Shown: positions 34,829 through 44,867 of the stretch, in pieces
Numbering within the stretch: the first letter of the stretch is position 1
How the letters are laid out: each line of letters begins with the position of its first letter
Origin: an uncultured Prevotellaceae bacterium
GTDB lineage: Bacteria; Bacteroidota; Bacteroidia; Bacteroidales; Muribaculaceae
NCBI GenBank assembly: GCA_900317325.1
Contig: ONGE01000009.1
Coordinates: forward strand, 61,130 to 125,129
Reading direction: 5' to 3'
Length of the DNA stretch: 64,000 nt
Notes under the pieces: model-generated
Told to the model about the DNA's origin: nothing
Database searches by the model: none
Seen by the model: the letters and a program-made list of their open reading frames with translations, nothing else
Translations under genes and position numbers: made by a program

Positions 34829-36187
34829 ATGAAACGCATGAATATCAGGCTATGGCTGCTGGCAGCCATAGCCATACCTGCATTGCTGGCATCAGGTCAG
34901 CCCTCGACCGATACCGTTCCCACTCCCAAGAACCAGTTCAGCGTGGATTTTCAGTTCTTGGGACGTGGCGAGGCCCGATATGGTGGCATGCCGCAGGCGC
35001 CCGTTGAGACCGAAGAAGAGGAGGAAACCGAGAATCCAAAGGTGCCGACCTCCAATTTCGTGCTCAGCCGCGCGCGTCTTCCCATCTACTTCAAGCGAGA
35101 CTGGCTCGAAACCCTCGTCACGCCGCAGCACTCCGGCGTGTGGGGACAAGCGGGCAAAGGTTCCTTCAACCTGCATGAGGCCTGGGTGAAGATGACCACT
35201 CGTTTCGGCATGTTTGCTCAAGTGGGTCGTGTCGCCCTCAACTATGATGACGAACGCATCATCGGCTCGGATGACTGGGCAATGGCTTCAGCGTCCCACG
35301 ACATTCTGCGACTGGGATATGAAGGTCACGGCCACAAGGCTCATATCATTCTGGCCTATAATCAGAATGCCAATGTGATGGCTACCGGCGGCTCGATCTA
35401 CGAGAACGGCGGACAGCCCTACAAGACCATGCACACGGCATGGTATCACTACGATGCGCCGCGTTTCCCGTTGGGAGCATCATTGTTGTTCATGAACATC
35501 GGCATGCAGAGTGAATTGGACAATAAACCCGACAGGACGTGGTTCCAGCACCTGGCTGGTGGATATATGTCGTTCAAACCCAACCACTGGAAGGCCGAGG
35601 CGGCCTACTACAAGCAGTTCGGCAAGAACGAGCATGGCATTAAGATCGATGCATGGATGGCAAGTGGTAAGGTCACCTATATACATTCACCGAGATTCAA
35701 TGTCACAGCGGGTTATGACTACCTGAGCGGTGACAAGTATTTTGCCGTGCCCACGGGGGGCAACATCGGCATGACGCATCACGATGTCATTAAGGGCTTC
35801 AGTACCGTCTATGGCTCCCACCATCAGTTCTACGGAGCAATGGACTTCTTCTATGTGAGCGCCTATCACCACGGATTCACCCCTGGTCTTCAGAATGCCT
35901 ATATCGGTGGCACTTACAGCCCCCTGAAGAACATGATGCTCAATGCCAGTTACCACTACTTTGCCATCGCCACTAACCTCACCGATATGGAAAAGACCCT
36001 CGGTCACGAGATTGAGTTTGGGGTCGGCTATAGCATTCATCGCGACGTGAATGTGTCGGCAGGAGCCTCGTTCATGTGGGGCGGCGATACCATGGAACGA
36101 CTGAAACGTTCCACTTCAAATAACAGCCTGCGATGGGGATACATCACGCTCGTCGTCACCCCGCGCATTTTCTCAACTAAATGGTAA
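34829..36187 (+). CDS. Outer-membrane beta-barrel protein (porin / alginate-export-like)
   Basis: 452 residues from ATG 34829; a signal peptide (MKRMNIRLWLLAAIAIPALLA) supports this start. The mature protein alternates polar and aromatic residues in short strands with YHY, HGF and Gly turns, ends in TPRIFSTKW, and reads as a ~16-18-strand barrel. It resembles the alginate-export/porin superfamily, though I cannot fix the family. It sits 20 bp before the NRPS gene and may let the product or a substrate cross the outer membrane; this is inferred from position. Confidence 0.6.
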   Translation: MKRMNIRLWLLAAIAIPALLASGQPSTDTVPTPKNQFSVDFQFLGRGEARYGGMPQAPVETEEEEETENPKVPTSNFVLSRARLPIYFKRDWLETLVTPQHSGVWGQAGKGSFNLHEAWVKMTTRFGMFAQVGRVALNYDDERIIGSDDWAMASASHDILRLGYEGHGHKAHIILAYNQNANVMATGGSIYENGGQPYKTMHTAWYHYDAPRFPLGASLLFMNIGMQSELDNKPDRTWFQHLAGGYMSFKPNHWKAEAAYYKQFGKNEHGIKIDAWMASGKVTYIHSPRFNVTAGYDYLSGDKYFAVPTGGNIGMTHHDVIKGFSTVYGSHHQFYGAMDFFYVSAYHHGFTPGLQNAYIGGTYSPLKNMMLNASYHYFAIATNLTDMEKTLGHEIEFGVGYSIHRDVNVSAGASFMWGGDTMERLKRSTSNNSLRWGYITLVVTPRIFSTKW

Positions 36188-36206
36188 TAACTAAAAAACA
36201 AGTGAT

Positions 36207-39200
36207 ATGAAATCTTCAGCACCCTTATCAACCTCCCAATTCGGAATCTATGTGGAATGTGTAAACCACCAGGGAGAACCTTGCTATAACTTGCCTTTCG
36301 TTTATGTACTTGACCGTTCGCTGGACGGCCAACGGCTGCATGATGCCGTTGAGACGGCCTTTAAGGCTCACCCCACCCTTTTCACCCGCATCGAGTTGGG
36401 CGAAGACGGAGAGCCGGTACAGACGCTCGACATGGCCAATGAACAATGGTCGCTCAACATCGAGGACATTGAAGACATCGAACAAGAAAAGGCTCGTTTC
36501 GTGGAGCCGTTCAACATCTACGGCGACCGGCTGTTCCGCTTCAGGCTGATGCGCGACAAGGAGCATTATTACTTCATGGTCGATTTTCACCACATCATCA
36601 TGGACGGCGCATCGTTCCAGATTTTGATGCAAGACATCGACAAGGCCTATCGAGGCGAGCCCATTGCCCCCGAGGAGTTGACGATGATGGAAGTGGCCAC
36701 CGACGAAGCTGCCAAGCGCAAGACTCCCGCCTTTGACGAAGCCAAGAAGTGGTTTGCCGCCAACTTTGACTGCAGCGACACTTTCACCCAGTTTGTGCCC
36801 GATCTGGAAGAGACCGAGTATCGCGAGGGCCAATTGCTGCGCACCTTGTCGGTCGACTTGGGCCGCGTGGATGAATACTGCAAGAAGAACGGCATTTTCA
36901 AGAGCACGCTGTTCACCACAGCCTATGCCTTCCTGCTGGCCAAGTTCAACAATGAGCAGGAGAGCCTGTTCAACACCATCTATAACGGCCGCACCGACAA
37001 ACGCTTCAACCGCTCGTTAGGAATGACGGTCAAGACCTTGCCGGTTTATGCCAAATTCACCAACGAGACCACCGTGCTTGACCTGCTGCAACAAGGACAG
37101 GACCAGATGGGCGGATGCCGCGAGCACGATTCATACTCCTTTGCCGACTTGATGACGGACCTGAACCTGCAGTCCAACTCCATCTTCGCTTGGCACGGCA
37201 ATGTGCTTGACGTCCAGACGATAGACGGCAAGCCCATGGAGATGATCAGAATCGCCAACAACACGCTTGAAGAATCGTTCTACCTGAAGGCCTTCATCAA
37301 CGACGGCAAGATAGAGATTGAGGCCGAATACAAGGCCAATGAATACTCGCAAGACCTCGTTGCCCAGATTTTAGAGAGCTACGAGGCCGTGCTCGAGGGC
37401 TTCATCACCCAGGAATACCTGCGTGACATCAACATTGCGACCGCCGACCAGGTAGCTACCCTCGACAGCTTCAACCCGGGCGAACTGGAGTATGACGAGA
37501 GCCAGAACATCGTCTCGCTGTTCCGCCAGCAGGCCAAGGCCACGCCCGACGCTATAGCCGCCGTCTATCTGGACAAGCAGTTCACCTATGCCCAAGTCGA
37601 TGATATCAGCGACCGCATTGCCGCCTATATCGTCGGCAAGGGTCTGGGTGCCGAGGACGTGGTGTCGGTCATCATTCCCCGCTGCGAGTGGATGCCTATC
37701 GCATCGCTGGGTGCGCTCAAGGCCGGTTGCGGTTATCAGCCGCTCGACCCGACTTACCCCAAGGAGCGCCTCAACTTCATGATGCAGGATGCCAGTGCCA
37801 AGTTGCTCATTGCCGACGAGGAACTGCGTCCCATCGTTGACGAATACAAGGGCGAGGTGCTGTTGACCAAGGATATCATGAGCCTGCCCGCTGCGGCAGC
37901 GCCTCAGGTGGACATCAAGCCCGATCAGCTGTTCATCATGCTTTATACATCGGGTTCGACAGGTGTACCCAAGGGCTGCCAGCTGACCCACGCCAATCTT
38001 GTGGCCTTCTGCCACTGGTACCATCAGATGTTCGATCTCAAGCCGGGATGCAAGTTGGCGGCCTATGCCAGCTACGGCTTTGACGCCAACATGATGGATA
38101 CCTACCCTGCCCTCACTTGCGGTGCGACGGTCTATATCGTTCCCGAGGAGTTACGTCTCGACCTTATCGCCCTTAACGAGTATTTTGAGCAGAACGGCAT
38201 CACCCACTCGTTCATGACAACGCAAGTTTGCTACCAGTTCGCCACCAGTGTCGAGAACCACTCGTTGAAGTATCTCTCGACCGGCGGCGAGAAACTGGCA
38301 TCAATCACGCCACCCGAGGGCATCAAGTTCTACAACCTCTATGGTCCCACCGAGTCAACGGTTTTCATTACCTACTTCCTGGTGGACAAGAAGATGAAGG
38401 AGATTCCCATTGGCAAGGCACCCAAGAACGTGCGCTTGTATATCGTTGACCCGCAGGGTCATCGCCTGCCCGTGGGTGCAGCCGGCGAATTGTGGGTAGC
38501 AGGTCCGCAGGTGAGCCGCGGCTACCTGAACCGCCCCGAGAAGACGGCCGAAGTCTTTATTCCCAATCCGTTCTCGACCGAGGAGAAATACAATCGCGTT
38601 TACCGCACGGGCGACATCGTCCGTTACTTGCCATCGGGCGACATCCAGTTTGTGGGACGCCGCGACGGTCAGGTCAAGATTCGCGGTTTCCGCATCGAGC
38701 TCAAGGAGGTCGAGAGCATCATCCGCGAGTTCCCCGGCATTAAAGATGCCACAGTACAGGCCTTTGACGATGAGGGTGGCGGCAAGTTCATCGCTGCCTA
38801 TATCGTGAGCGACGAGACCATCGACATCGATGCATTGAGCAACTTCATCATGGACGAGAAACCGCCCTACATGGTGCCTGCCGTGACCATGCAGATCGAT
38901 GCCATCCCCTTGAACCAGAATCAGAAGGTGAACAAGCGCGCCCTGCCCAAACCCGAGAAAAAGGCTGCTGCCGTCGAAGAGAGCAATGTGCCCATGAACG
39001 TGCTGGAACAGGAGCTCCACCAGATCATTGCCGACATCGTCAACAACAAGGAATTCGGTGTGACGACCATTCTGGGCTATGCCGGACTGACATCCATCTC
39101 GGCCATCAAGCTGGCTGTGCAGGTGAACAAGCGCTACGGCGTGACGCTCGACTCCAAGTCACTTGTGAAGACCGGCACACTGCAAGCCATCGAGAACGAG

Positions 39201-42200
39201 ATTCTCAACAGCTTGCTGTCGGGCAACGGACCCGCCGCTACCGAAGCGGCAGCACCCGCTACCGAGGCCAAGACTGCAGCGCCCTTGTCCTATGCCCAGA
39301 CAGGTGTCTATTTCGACTGCATGAAGAATCCCACTTCAACCATCTATAACATTCCTTACCTGCTCCATTATCCCGAGGGCACAGAAGCCGCCCGACTGGC
39401 CGATACCGTCAAGCGTGTCATCGAGGCTCATCCCGAGATGAGCGTCCATTTCACGACACAAGGCGACAAGATCATTCAGACCCTTGAGGACAGCCTGCCC
39501 GTTGAGGTGAAGATGAGTGAAATGAGTGATGAGGAACTGGCCAAATTCAAGAAAGAGTTCGTCCAGCCCTTCAACCTGCAGAAAGCACCGCTTTACCGCA
39601 GCGAAGTCGTGACCACCCCGTCGGGAGTCCATCTGCTGTTCGACGTCCACCATCTTGTATTTGACGGTGGCTCGGCCGACCTGCTCATCCGCCAGATCAA
39701 TGCCGCCCTCGAAGGCAAGGAGGTTGAGAAGGAATCTTACAATTATCTGGATTTCGTCACCGACCAGCAGGCTGCCGAGGAAAGCGACACCTTCAAGCAG
39801 GCACAGCAATTCTTTGCCGAGAAGTTGCAGACCTGTGAGGGTGCCAGCGAGATTCCTGCCGACATGCCCAAGAGCGACGAGCAGGGCTTCATCGGCGAGG
39901 CCGTATGCCCGATCGACCTGGACAAGGCCACGGCCTTCTGCCGCCAGCATGAGGTGACACCCGCCCACCTGTTCCTTGCTGCTACCAGCTACGTCGTGTC
40001 ACGTTACACCAACAACCGTGACGTCTATCTGTGCACCGTGAGCAGCGGCCGCAGCAACCTCAAGATTGCCGACACCGTGGGTATGTTTGTCAACACACTC
40101 GCCTTGGGACTGAACATCGACGACGTGACAGTAAGCGAGTTCCTGAAGAACGCCAGCAACACGTTTGACCAAACGCTGCGTCACGAGGACTACCCGTTTG
40201 CACGCATCGCCACCGACTACGGTTTCCGCCCCTCCATCGCCTACGCCTATCAGGTGGGTGTGCTCTCGCAGTACACCGTGAACGGCAAGCCCGTTGACCA
40301 GGAGTTGCTGGAGCTTAACGTGCCCAAGTTCAAAATCAACATCAAGATCGAGTCATGCGGCGTTGTCGTGGAATATGACGACGCCATCTACAGCGAGCGC
40401 GTGGGACGCGGACTGGCCGAGAGCATCGTCGCTGTCGCTAACAGGATGATGGAACAACCGCAAGCCAAATTGCGCCAGCTGTCGATCGTGAGCGAGAGCC
40501 AAGAGGAGGAATTGAGCCACCTGCGCCAGGTGGAAACGGGCGATGTTCCCGCCGAGGCCCCCTTCACCTTCTTCCACGAGTGCATCGGTCACTTTGCACA
40601 GACCCAGCCCGACCATGAGGCTCTGGTTGCCATCGACGGCCGATATAATTATAAGGAGATGCATGAGGTGACCAGCCGCATCGCCGCTGCCCTGCGCAAG
40701 CGTGGCGTCCAGGAGCGTGACCGTGTAGCCCTGCTGCTGCCGCGCACGAGCCGCCTGATTCTGGCGCTGTTCGGTGTGCTGAAGTCCGGTGCCGCCTACA
40801 TCCCCTGTGACCCCGAGTATCCCGCCGACCGCGTGAAACTCATCCTCGAGGACAGTGAGGCCCGCTACATCATCACCACCCACGACCGCATGGATACCGT
40901 CCCTGCCGACAAGGCCATTGACGTTGAGGATCTCATCAACGACGACAACGACGGCACTGTTGTGACCGACATCAATCCCGATGACCTCGCCTACCTGATC
41001 TACACCAGCGGCTCAACGGGACGTCCCAAGGGCGTGATGCTGCACCATCGCGGCATCTGCAACTACCTGTACGGTCACCCGGCCAACGTGTTCGCTAACG
41101 GCGTGATGACCGATGCCAAGCGTATGCTCAGCGTGACGACCATCTCGTTCGACGCAGCATTGCAGGACATCGGCACGGCTTACTTCAACGGCAAGACCCT
41201 CATTGTGGCTACCGAGGAGCAGGCCAACAACCCGCTTGACCTGGCACGCCTCATCAACGAGGAGCACATCAACATGGTATCGGGAACGCCGTCACGCTGG
41301 ATGACATGGCTGACGAGTGACGACTTCTGTGACGCCATCAGCCGCATCAATATCGTGCGCGCCGGTGGTGAGAAATTCTCGGACCAGTTGCTCAATCAGT
41401 TGCGCAAGGTGACCAAGGCCCGTATCTTCAACTGTTACGGTCCTACCGAAACCACCGTGGCCTCGAACAACAAGGAATTGACCCATGCCGACATCGTAAC
41501 CGTCGGCAAGCCCCAGTTGAACGTCATCGAGTTCATCGTTGACCAGGACGGCAATGAGTTGCCCGTGGGCGTTGTCGGTGAGCTTTACATCGGTGGACGC
41601 GGTGTGGGACGCGGCTACAATAACCTTGACGAGATGACGCGTGAGCGCTTTGTCGATTATCACGGCGAGCGCATCTACAAGTCGGGTGACTACGCCAAGT
41701 GGCTCCCCGACGGCGACGTCGTCATCCTGGGCCGCACCGACCACCAGATCAAGCTGCGCGGCCTGCGCATCGAGTTGGGTGAAATCGAGAACGTGATGCT
41801 CAAGGTTGAGGGCCTCAAGAAGGTTGTCATCCTCATCCGCAAGATCAACGACAAGGAGCACCTGTGTGCCTACTATACCGCCGACCGCGAAATCGCGCCC
41901 GACGCCCTGAAGGCCGAAATCTCCAAGAGCCTAACACAATACATGGTTCCCACGGCCTATCTGCAATTGAAGGAGATGCCCATGACGCCCAACGGCAAGA
42001 CCGACGTCAAGGCGCTGCCCGAGCCCGAGTTGGCCATCAGTTCGGCCTATGTAGAGCCGGCTAACGACACCGAGCGCACCTTCTGTGAAATCTTTGCTGA
42101 TATCCTGCAGATGGACAAGGTGGGTGCAACGGACAACTTCTTTGAGTTGGGCGGTACCTCGCTTGTCGTGACCCGCGTCATCATCGATGCCGACAAGGCC

Positions 42201-43472
42201 GGAATGCATGTCGCCTATGGTGACGTATTCGCCAATCCTACGCCGCGGAAACTCGCACGACTGGTTACCGGAGAGAGCGACGATGAAGGCCTCGACGAGA
42301 TCACCTCATTTGATTACTCGACCATCAATGCCCTGCTGGAGAAGAACACGCTCGACAACTTCCGCAACGGCGAGCGTGAACCGCTGGGCGACGTGCTGCT
42401 GACCGGTGCCACGGGTTATCTGGGCATCCACATCCTGCGCGACCTCATCGACTCCGATGCACGCAACATCTACTGTCTAGTGCGTGGCAAGGATATGGAG
42501 GCTGCGGCAGGACGCTTGCGCACCCTGTTGTTCTACTACTTCTCGGATGCATTCAAGGATCTGTTCGGCAAGCGCTTACACATCATCCTGGGTGACGTGA
42601 CAAGCGACTTCGGCGAGAATCTGAAGGTAGATACGGTATTCAACTGCGCAGCAATCGTTAAGCACTTCAGCGAGGGTACCGAAATCGAGGACGTGAACAT
42701 CGGCGGCGCACAACGCTGCGTGGACTACTGCCTCAAGACCGGCGCCAAGCTCGTGCATGTGTCCACGGCCAGTACGCGCGGTCTGTGGGCCGGTGAAATC
42801 AAGAGCGAAATCTTCACCGAGCAACGCCTGTACTTGGGTCAGTTCCTGGGCAACAAGTACATCTACTCCAAGTTCCTGGCCGAGCGCCTGATTCTGGACG
42901 CAGTGGCCAACAAGGGCTTGAAGGCCAAGATCATGCGTGTGGGCAACCTGGCCGCACGCTCGACCGACGGCGAGTTCCAGGCCAACTTCCAGACCAACTC
43001 GTTCATGGGCCGCATCAAGGTCTTTAACATGCTGGGCTGCTGTCCTCACAGCATGCGCAACATGCAGGTAGAGTTCTCGCCCATCAACGAGGTGGCTCAT
43101 GCCATCGTGCTGCTGAGTTCGACGCCTAAGGAGTGCACCGTATTCCATCCCTATAACATCCACGGCCAGTTCATGGGCGACGTGCTCACCGGACTCGCCA
43201 CTGTGGGCGACGGCGTGCGCTTTGTGGAACAGGAGGAATTTGCCGATGCTATGGAACGTGCCAAGGAAGATCCGCAGAAGGCCAAGCAGATGTCTTCGCT
43301 GCTCGCCTATCAGGATATGGCACACGGCCAAAAGACCGCCGACGTCAAGCGTGAGAACAACTACACGACCCAAGTGCTCTACCGCCTGGGCTTTGACTGG
43401 TCACCCACTTCTTGGGACTATGTGGAGCGCATGCTGACAGCTATCGGCACGCTCGGATTCTTTGATTTCTAA
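36207..43472 (+). CDS. Two-module NRPS with terminal thioester reductase, C-A-T-C-A-T-R
   Basis: 2421 residues. C1 has HHIIMDG at 128-134. A1 (~455-880) has core motif LYTSGSTGVPKG at 579. T1 has its Ser near 963 (GLTSISAIK). C2 has HHLVFDG at 1148-1154. A2 (~1455-1850) has LIYTSGSTGRPKG at 1597. T2 has Ser 1985 (ELGGTSLVV). The reductase has the NAD(P) site TGATGYLG at 2066-2073 and a YIYSK catalytic pattern. No thioesterase or epimerase. An N-terminal C domain before A1 suggests N-acylation; the reductase should release an aldehyde. My by-eye specificity codes are DAMFSGLVFK (A1) and DAQSRGCVAK (A2); neither is a match I can name. Overall plan resembles gut NRPS clusters known to make peptide aldehydes and pyrazinones. 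Exporter and PPTase genes follow. Confidence 0.93.
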   Translation: MKSSAPLSTSQFGIYVECVNHQGEPCYNLPFVYVLDRSLDGQRLHDAVETAFKAHPTLFTRIELGEDGEPVQTLDMANEQWSLNIEDIEDIEQEKARFVEPFNIYGDRLFRFRLMRDKEHYYFMVDFHHIIMDGASFQILMQDIDKAYRGEPIAPEELTMMEVATDEAAKRKTPAFDEAKKWFAANFDCSDTFTQFVPDLEETEYREGQLLRTLSVDLGRVDEYCKKNGIFKSTLFTTAYAFLLAKFNNEQESLFNTIYNGRTDKRFNRSLGMTVKTLPVYAKFTNETTVLDLLQQGQDQMGGCREHDSYSFADLMTDLNLQSNSIFAWHGNVLDVQTIDGKPMEMIRIANNTLEESFYLKAFINDGKIEIEAEYKANEYSQDLVAQILESYEAVLEGFITQEYLRDINIATADQVATLDSFNPGELEYDESQNIVSLFRQQAKATPDAIAAVYLDKQFTYAQVDDISDRIAAYIVGKGLGAEDVVSVIIPRCEWMPIASLGALKAGCGYQPLDPTYPKERLNFMMQDASAKLLIADEELRPIVDEYKGEVLLTKDIMSLPAAAAPQVDIKPDQLFIMLYTSGSTGVPKGCQLTHANLVAFCHWYHQMFDLKPGCKLAAYASYGFDANMMDTYPALTCGATVYIVPEELRLDLIALNEYFEQNGITHSFMTTQVCYQFATSVENHSLKYLSTGGEKLASITPPEGIKFYNLYGPTESTVFITYFLVDKKMKEIPIGKAPKNVRLYIVDPQGHRLPVGAAGELWVAGPQVSRGYLNRPEKTAEVFIPNPFSTEEKYNRVYRTGDIVRYLPSGDIQFVGRRDGQVKIRGFRIELKEVESIIREFPGIKDATVQAFDDEGGGKFIAAYIVSDETIDIDALSNFIMDEKPPYMVPAVTMQIDAIPLNQNQKVNKRALPKPEKKAAAVEESNVPMNVLEQELHQIIADIVNNKEFGVTTILGYAGLTSISAIKLAVQVNKRYGVTLDSKSLVKTGTLQAIENEILNSLLSGNGPAATEAAAPATEAKTAAPLSYAQTGVYFDCMKNPTSTIYNIPYLLHYPEGTEAARLADTVKRVIEAHPEMSVHFTTQGDKIIQTLEDSLPVEVKMSEMSDEELAKFKKEFVQPFNLQKAPLYRSEVVTTPSGVHLLFDVHHLVFDGGSADLLIRQINAALEGKEVEKESYNYLDFVTDQQAAEESDTFKQAQQFFAEKLQTCEGASEIPADMPKSDEQGFIGEAVCPIDLDKATAFCRQHEVTPAHLFLAATSYVVSRYTNNRDVYLCTVSSGRSNLKIADTVGMFVNTLALGLNIDDVTVSEFLKNASNTFDQTLRHEDYPFARIATDYGFRPSIAYAYQVGVLSQYTVNGKPVDQELLELNVPKFKINIKIESCGVVVEYDDAIYSERVGRGLAESIVAVANRMMEQPQAKLRQLSIVSESQEEELSHLRQVETGDVPAEAPFTFFHECIGHFAQTQPDHEALVAIDGRYNYKEMHEVTSRIAAALRKRGVQERDRVALLLPRTSRLILALFGVLKSGAAYIPCDPEYPADRVKLILEDSEARYIITTHDRMDTVPADKAIDVEDLINDDNDGTVVTDINPDDLAYLIYTSGSTGRPKGVMLHHRGICNYLYGHPANVFANGVMTDAKRMLSVTTISFDAALQDIGTAYFNGKTLIVATEEQANNPLDLARLINEEHINMVSGTPSRWMTWLTSDDFCDAISRINIVRAGGEKFSDQLLNQLRKVTKARIFNCYGPTETTVASNNKELTHADIVTVGKPQLNVIEFIVDQDGNELPVGVVGELYIGGRGVGRGYNNLDEMTRERFVDYHGERIYKSGDYAKWLPDGDVVILGRTDHQIKLRGLRIELGEIENVMLKVEGLKKVVILIRKINDKEHLCAYYTADREIAPDALKAEISKSLTQYMVPTAYLQLKEMPMTPNGKTDVKALPEPELAISSAYVEPANDTERTFCEIFADILQMDKVGATDNFFELGGTSLVVTRVIIDADKAGMHVAYGDVFANPTPRKLARLVTGESDDEGLDEITSFDYSTINALLEKNTLDNFRNGEREPLGDVLLTGATGYLGIHILRDLIDSDARNIYCLVRGKDMEAAAGRLRTLLFYYFSDAFKDLFGKRLHIILGDVTSDFGENLKVDTVFNCAAIVKHFSEGTEIEDVNIGGAQRCVDYCLKTGAKLVHVSTASTRGLWAGEIKSEIFTEQRLYLGQFLGNKYIYSKFLAERLILDAVANKGLKAKIMRVGNLAARSTDGEFQANFQTNSFMGRIKVFNMLGCCPHSMRNMQVEFSPINEVAHAIVLLSSTPKECTVFHPYNIHGQFMGDVLTGLATVGDGVRFVEQEEFADAMERAKEDPQKAKQMSSLLAYQDMAHGQKTADVKRENNYTTQVLYRLGFDWSPTSWDYVERMLTAIGTLGFFDF

Positions 43473-43490
43473 CAAGGATAACGTTCTGGA

Positions 43491-43535
43491 TGGCCTAGAG
43501 AATCTAGAAAATCTAGAGAATCTAGGCCATCTAGA
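43491..43535 (+). repeat. 9-bp array GAATCTAGA
   Basis: Five 9-mers (TGGCCTAGA, GAATCTAGA, AAATCTAGA, GAATCTAGG, CCATCTAGA) between the NRPS stop and the MATE start. Same period as the 3771 and 14948 arrays but a different sequence. Confidence 0.85.
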
Positions 43536-43547
43536 CTTAATACAGTA

Positions 43548-44867
43548 ATGGATAACGACATCAACAAACAGTTTTACCGCTTCTTGTGGGCATATATCCT
43601 GGTGGCCCTGTCGGGTTGCCTGGGTACCGTGGTGGACGGCATCATCGTGGGCAACCTCATCAGTGAGGATGGCGTGAGCGCCATCAACCTGTCCACACCC
43701 ATCACCCAGTTCATCTTTACCATGCATCTGCTCATCAACGCGGGTGCAGGCATGTTGGTGGCCTATGCCTTGGGCCAGAAAAAGATTGATGACGCACGGC
43801 GTTACTTCACCCGTGCGCTGTCGTTGACGGTGAGCCTGGGACTGGTGCTGTCGATTATCGGCGGCCTGATATTCCCTAACCAGACGGCAAGCATGCTTTG
43901 CAGCAATGAGCAGATTCTGCCGCTGGCTCGCGACTACATGCAGGTACTGCTCATCGGCTGTCCGGCCTTTATCCTCATGTGGGGGCTCTCGACGATGGTG
44001 GGCGTGAACGGCAGTCCGCGGCTGGTATCGCTGGCCGTCATCATCGACAATGCGGTGAACCTGTGTCTTGACATCGTGTTCATCAAGTGGTTCGGCTGGG
44101 GCATCACGGGTTCTTCGGCAGCGACGGTGATTGGCCATCTGGTTGGCATCGCCATCCTGCTCACCCACTGGCGCAACCCCGAGAACCGTCGTCTGGTACC
44201 CGTATTCACGACCGACGGACTCGTGGCATCGTGGAAGCGGATCATCTCGCAAGGTGCTCCGCTGGCCGTTGCCTCTATCTGCTTGACACTGCTGCTGTTC
44301 AGCGCCAACAAAATCGTCCTCACGACGACTGGCCGCACGGGCATCTTTGTGTTCGCCCTGTGCATGAACCTGCTGCAAGTCTATAACCTGTTCCTCTCGG
44401 GCACGTGCCAGACGCTGCAGTCGTTGGGCGCCATCCAGGTGGGCGAGGGCAACGACGCGGGCGTGCGCACCGTCATCAAGCGTGGCTTCCGTTTCATTAC
44501 CGTTGCCATGATCGTCACCTGCCTGCTCGTTTGGATCTACCCTCAGGGCATCGCACGGTTGTTCGGTTGCGACGAGCCTGAGATGTTGAGCCAGAGTGCG
44601 CCTGTCCTGCGCGTGTTTGCCTTGAGCTTCATCCCGTTCTGCTACATCTACGTACTGATGATCGTCTATAAGCTCTACAGCCAGCACCGCATGGCGTTGT
44701 TCATCTCTTTTGCCCTGTCGCTCACGGTCATTCCGGTGCTGTGGATCATGTCCAAGTACACGCCTCAGCACATCTGGTACAGCTATCTCATCGCCTACAT
44801 CATCGAGGCAGTGGTCATCTTCGCGCTGCACAAGGGCCGTCACATCCAGTTTGAGCTGAAGAAGTGA
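43548..44867 (+). CDS. MATE family efflux transporter
   Basis: 439 residues, about 12 membrane segments in two homologous halves. The first half carries the MATE-like GTVVDGIIVGNLIS and LGQKKIDDARRYFTRAL blocks; the pattern repeats in the second half. MATE proteins export organic cations and peptides-like compounds using H+ or Na+. Lying between the NRPS and PPTase genes, it is the likely exporter or self-resistance pump for the NRPS product. Its stop overlaps the GTG start of the PPTase (GTGA). Confidence 0.9.
   Translation: MDNDINKQFYRFLWAYILVALSGCLGTVVDGIIVGNLISEDGVSAINLSTPITQFIFTMHLLINAGAGMLVAYALGQKKIDDARRYFTRALSLTVSLGLVLSIIGGLIFPNQTASMLCSNEQILPLARDYMQVLLIGCPAFILMWGLSTMVGVNGSPRLVSLAVIIDNAVNLCLDIVFIKWFGWGITGSSAATVIGHLVGIAILLTHWRNPENRRLVPVFTTDGLVASWKRIISQGAPLAVASICLTLLLFSANKIVLTTTGRTGIFVFALCMNLLQVYNLFLSGTCQTLQSLGAIQVGEGNDAGVRTVIKRGFRFITVAMIVTCLLVWIYPQGIARLFGCDEPEMLSQSAPVLRVFALSFIPFCYIYVLMIVYKLYSQHRMALFISFALSLTVIPVLWIMSKYTPQHIWYSYLIAYIIEAVVIFALHKGRHIQFELKK

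Noticed and set aside
43401-44843. A 480-residue minus-strand frame in the MATE gene
   Set aside because: Antisense shadow; His/Asp/Arg-rich low-complexity translation.
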